Of a DNA stretch of 64,000 nucleotides, positions 63,147 to 64,000 are shown piece after piece. Below the pieces are notes generated by a model. The model searched no databases and was not told the DNA's origin. It was given only the letters and a program-made list of their open reading frames with translations. The first letter of the stretch is position 1. Every line of letters begins with the position of its first letter. The stretch covers positions 25,121,936 through 25,185,935 of the forward strand of contig CM034233.1 of NCBI GenBank assembly GCA_019916065.1. The letters are read 5' to 3'. The DNA comes from Vitellaria paradoxa. Taxonomy: Eukaryota > Streptophyta > Magnoliopsida > Ericales > Sapotaceae. The position numbers and the translations under genes are program-made.

Positions 63147-64000
63147 TCACAATGACCATGAATTGCCAGCCGATCGAATGACATTCGAATGGAAAATTTT
63201 CCCTCTAGATGAGAACCATTTAGAGGCCAACCCTAATTCTAATGGCTCTAATATTGAACCTTGATGAAAGTTGCAGGGCTGGAAAAAATGATGATAGAAT
63301 GGTTAAGAAAACCAGTAAATTCCATTCAGAAGCACTAATAAGCCAAGGGCTGAATAGTGTAATATTTTCTCTCCCTTTCTTTTTTTTTTTTTTTCAAACC
63401 TAATTAATGCCTTTATTATTTTTAGGCCAATTAAAGCATTTACATGTGTTTTTGAATTGCAGTTTTTTTCTTCTTTTTTACAATTTGGATATTTATTTAT
63501 TTTTGATCTTATTTATTTCATACATTAGGTTGAAATTTGGATATTTATTTATTTTTGATCTTATTTATTTCATACATTAGGTTGTTATGACTTTGGTGCG
63601 CATAATATGGTTTAACTGGATATGGCACGTCCATGAGCTTGCCTCACTGCTTGCACGGCAGGCAAGAACTTAAGAAGGCCTAATAAATGCATTAATTTAA
63701 AGAGAAAGCAAAAGTAAAAATGTCAAAAGGTTATATAATTCCTTCTCAACCCAATTGACTTGAAGAAGACTGATATATAAAGAAACTTATTTGGTGCTGG
63801 TGAGCACATGCTCTTTTGGTTGACATGGTGACATGTAAACGTAATTATAATGGGTCTAAAATGTGTCTATGTGGTACAATATTAACGAACCTATAACATT
63901 GTTTTAAGAGCACCAAATAATTGCTCATTGTATAGATTAGTAAAAATTGTCTTAAAAAAAAAAAAAATCCCAAGTGGCTCTTCTTATTGATTAATTGGGA
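63147..64000. repeat. Flank homologous to 8973-10220
   Basis: Shares TCACAATGACCATGAATTGCC, GAGGCCAACCCTAA and CCAAGTGGCTCTTCTTATTG in order with the left flank. The window ends inside it. No gene seen. Confidence 0.65.
63482..63585. repeat. Perfect 52-bp tandem duplication
   Basis: AATTTGGATATTTATTTATT... occurs at 63482-63533 and 63534-63585; the left flank at about 9782-9832 has one copy. Confidence 0.9.

Overview
The window looks like nuclear DNA of a eudicot plant. It is AT-rich and intron-bearing, and holds plant-type receptor kinase exons, a Ty1/copia element, tRNA-derived SINEs, a Tourist-like MITE, a CACTA element and a very long solo LTR. I cannot name the species. Nothing here is bacterial.

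The core is a tandem array of five copies (called A to E, all on the minus strand) of the extracellular part of an LRK10-like receptor kinase (GUB_WAK_bind plus WAK-associated cysteine-rich domain). In plus-strand order: A at 17-772 (only exon 1, cut by the window edge), B at 13626-16211 (the only complete receptor, four exons, 630 aa, RD kinase), C at 26715-27891 (intact ectodomain, no kinase), E at 41090-41700 (dead fragment) and D at 44919-46102 (intact ectodomain, no kinase). A frameshifted LRK10L-2-type kinase remnant lies at 39276-40437, just downstream of E in the direction of transcription.

Each ectodomain is followed on its 5' side by a similar AT-rich spacer of 3-8 kb. Shared insertions in the spacers give a history: A and C share a 2.8-kb solo LTR; B and D share a SINE and a MITE; E has none of these. 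Three units (B, C, D) carry the same copia insertion behind the same GTTTC target site; only the one at 51415-56448 is complete. C and D end at the same exon-3/spacer breakpoint, with the 4-base microhomology AGCA, and a stop codon follows at once. Their products would be a signal peptide, the ectodomain and a C-terminal hydrophobic tail.

The array is bracketed by two copies of a fragment of a mitochondrial-carrier gene of the NAD transporter type (8827-8940 and 61600-61878). The right copy carries a 1231-bp CACTA element whose empty site is preserved in the left copy. Other material includes a captured 5' part of a formin-like gene (24884-25740), a second SINE family, a palindrome-rich tandem repeat (11331-12080), and several kilobases of AT-rich sequence without a recognisable gene.

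The most notable observation is the pair of intact kinase-less receptor ectodomains made by one duplication breakpoint, next to a full-length receptor whose cysteine pattern differs from most of its paralogues. Intron positions, target sites and breakpoints were read directly. Family names rest on motif recognition without database searches.
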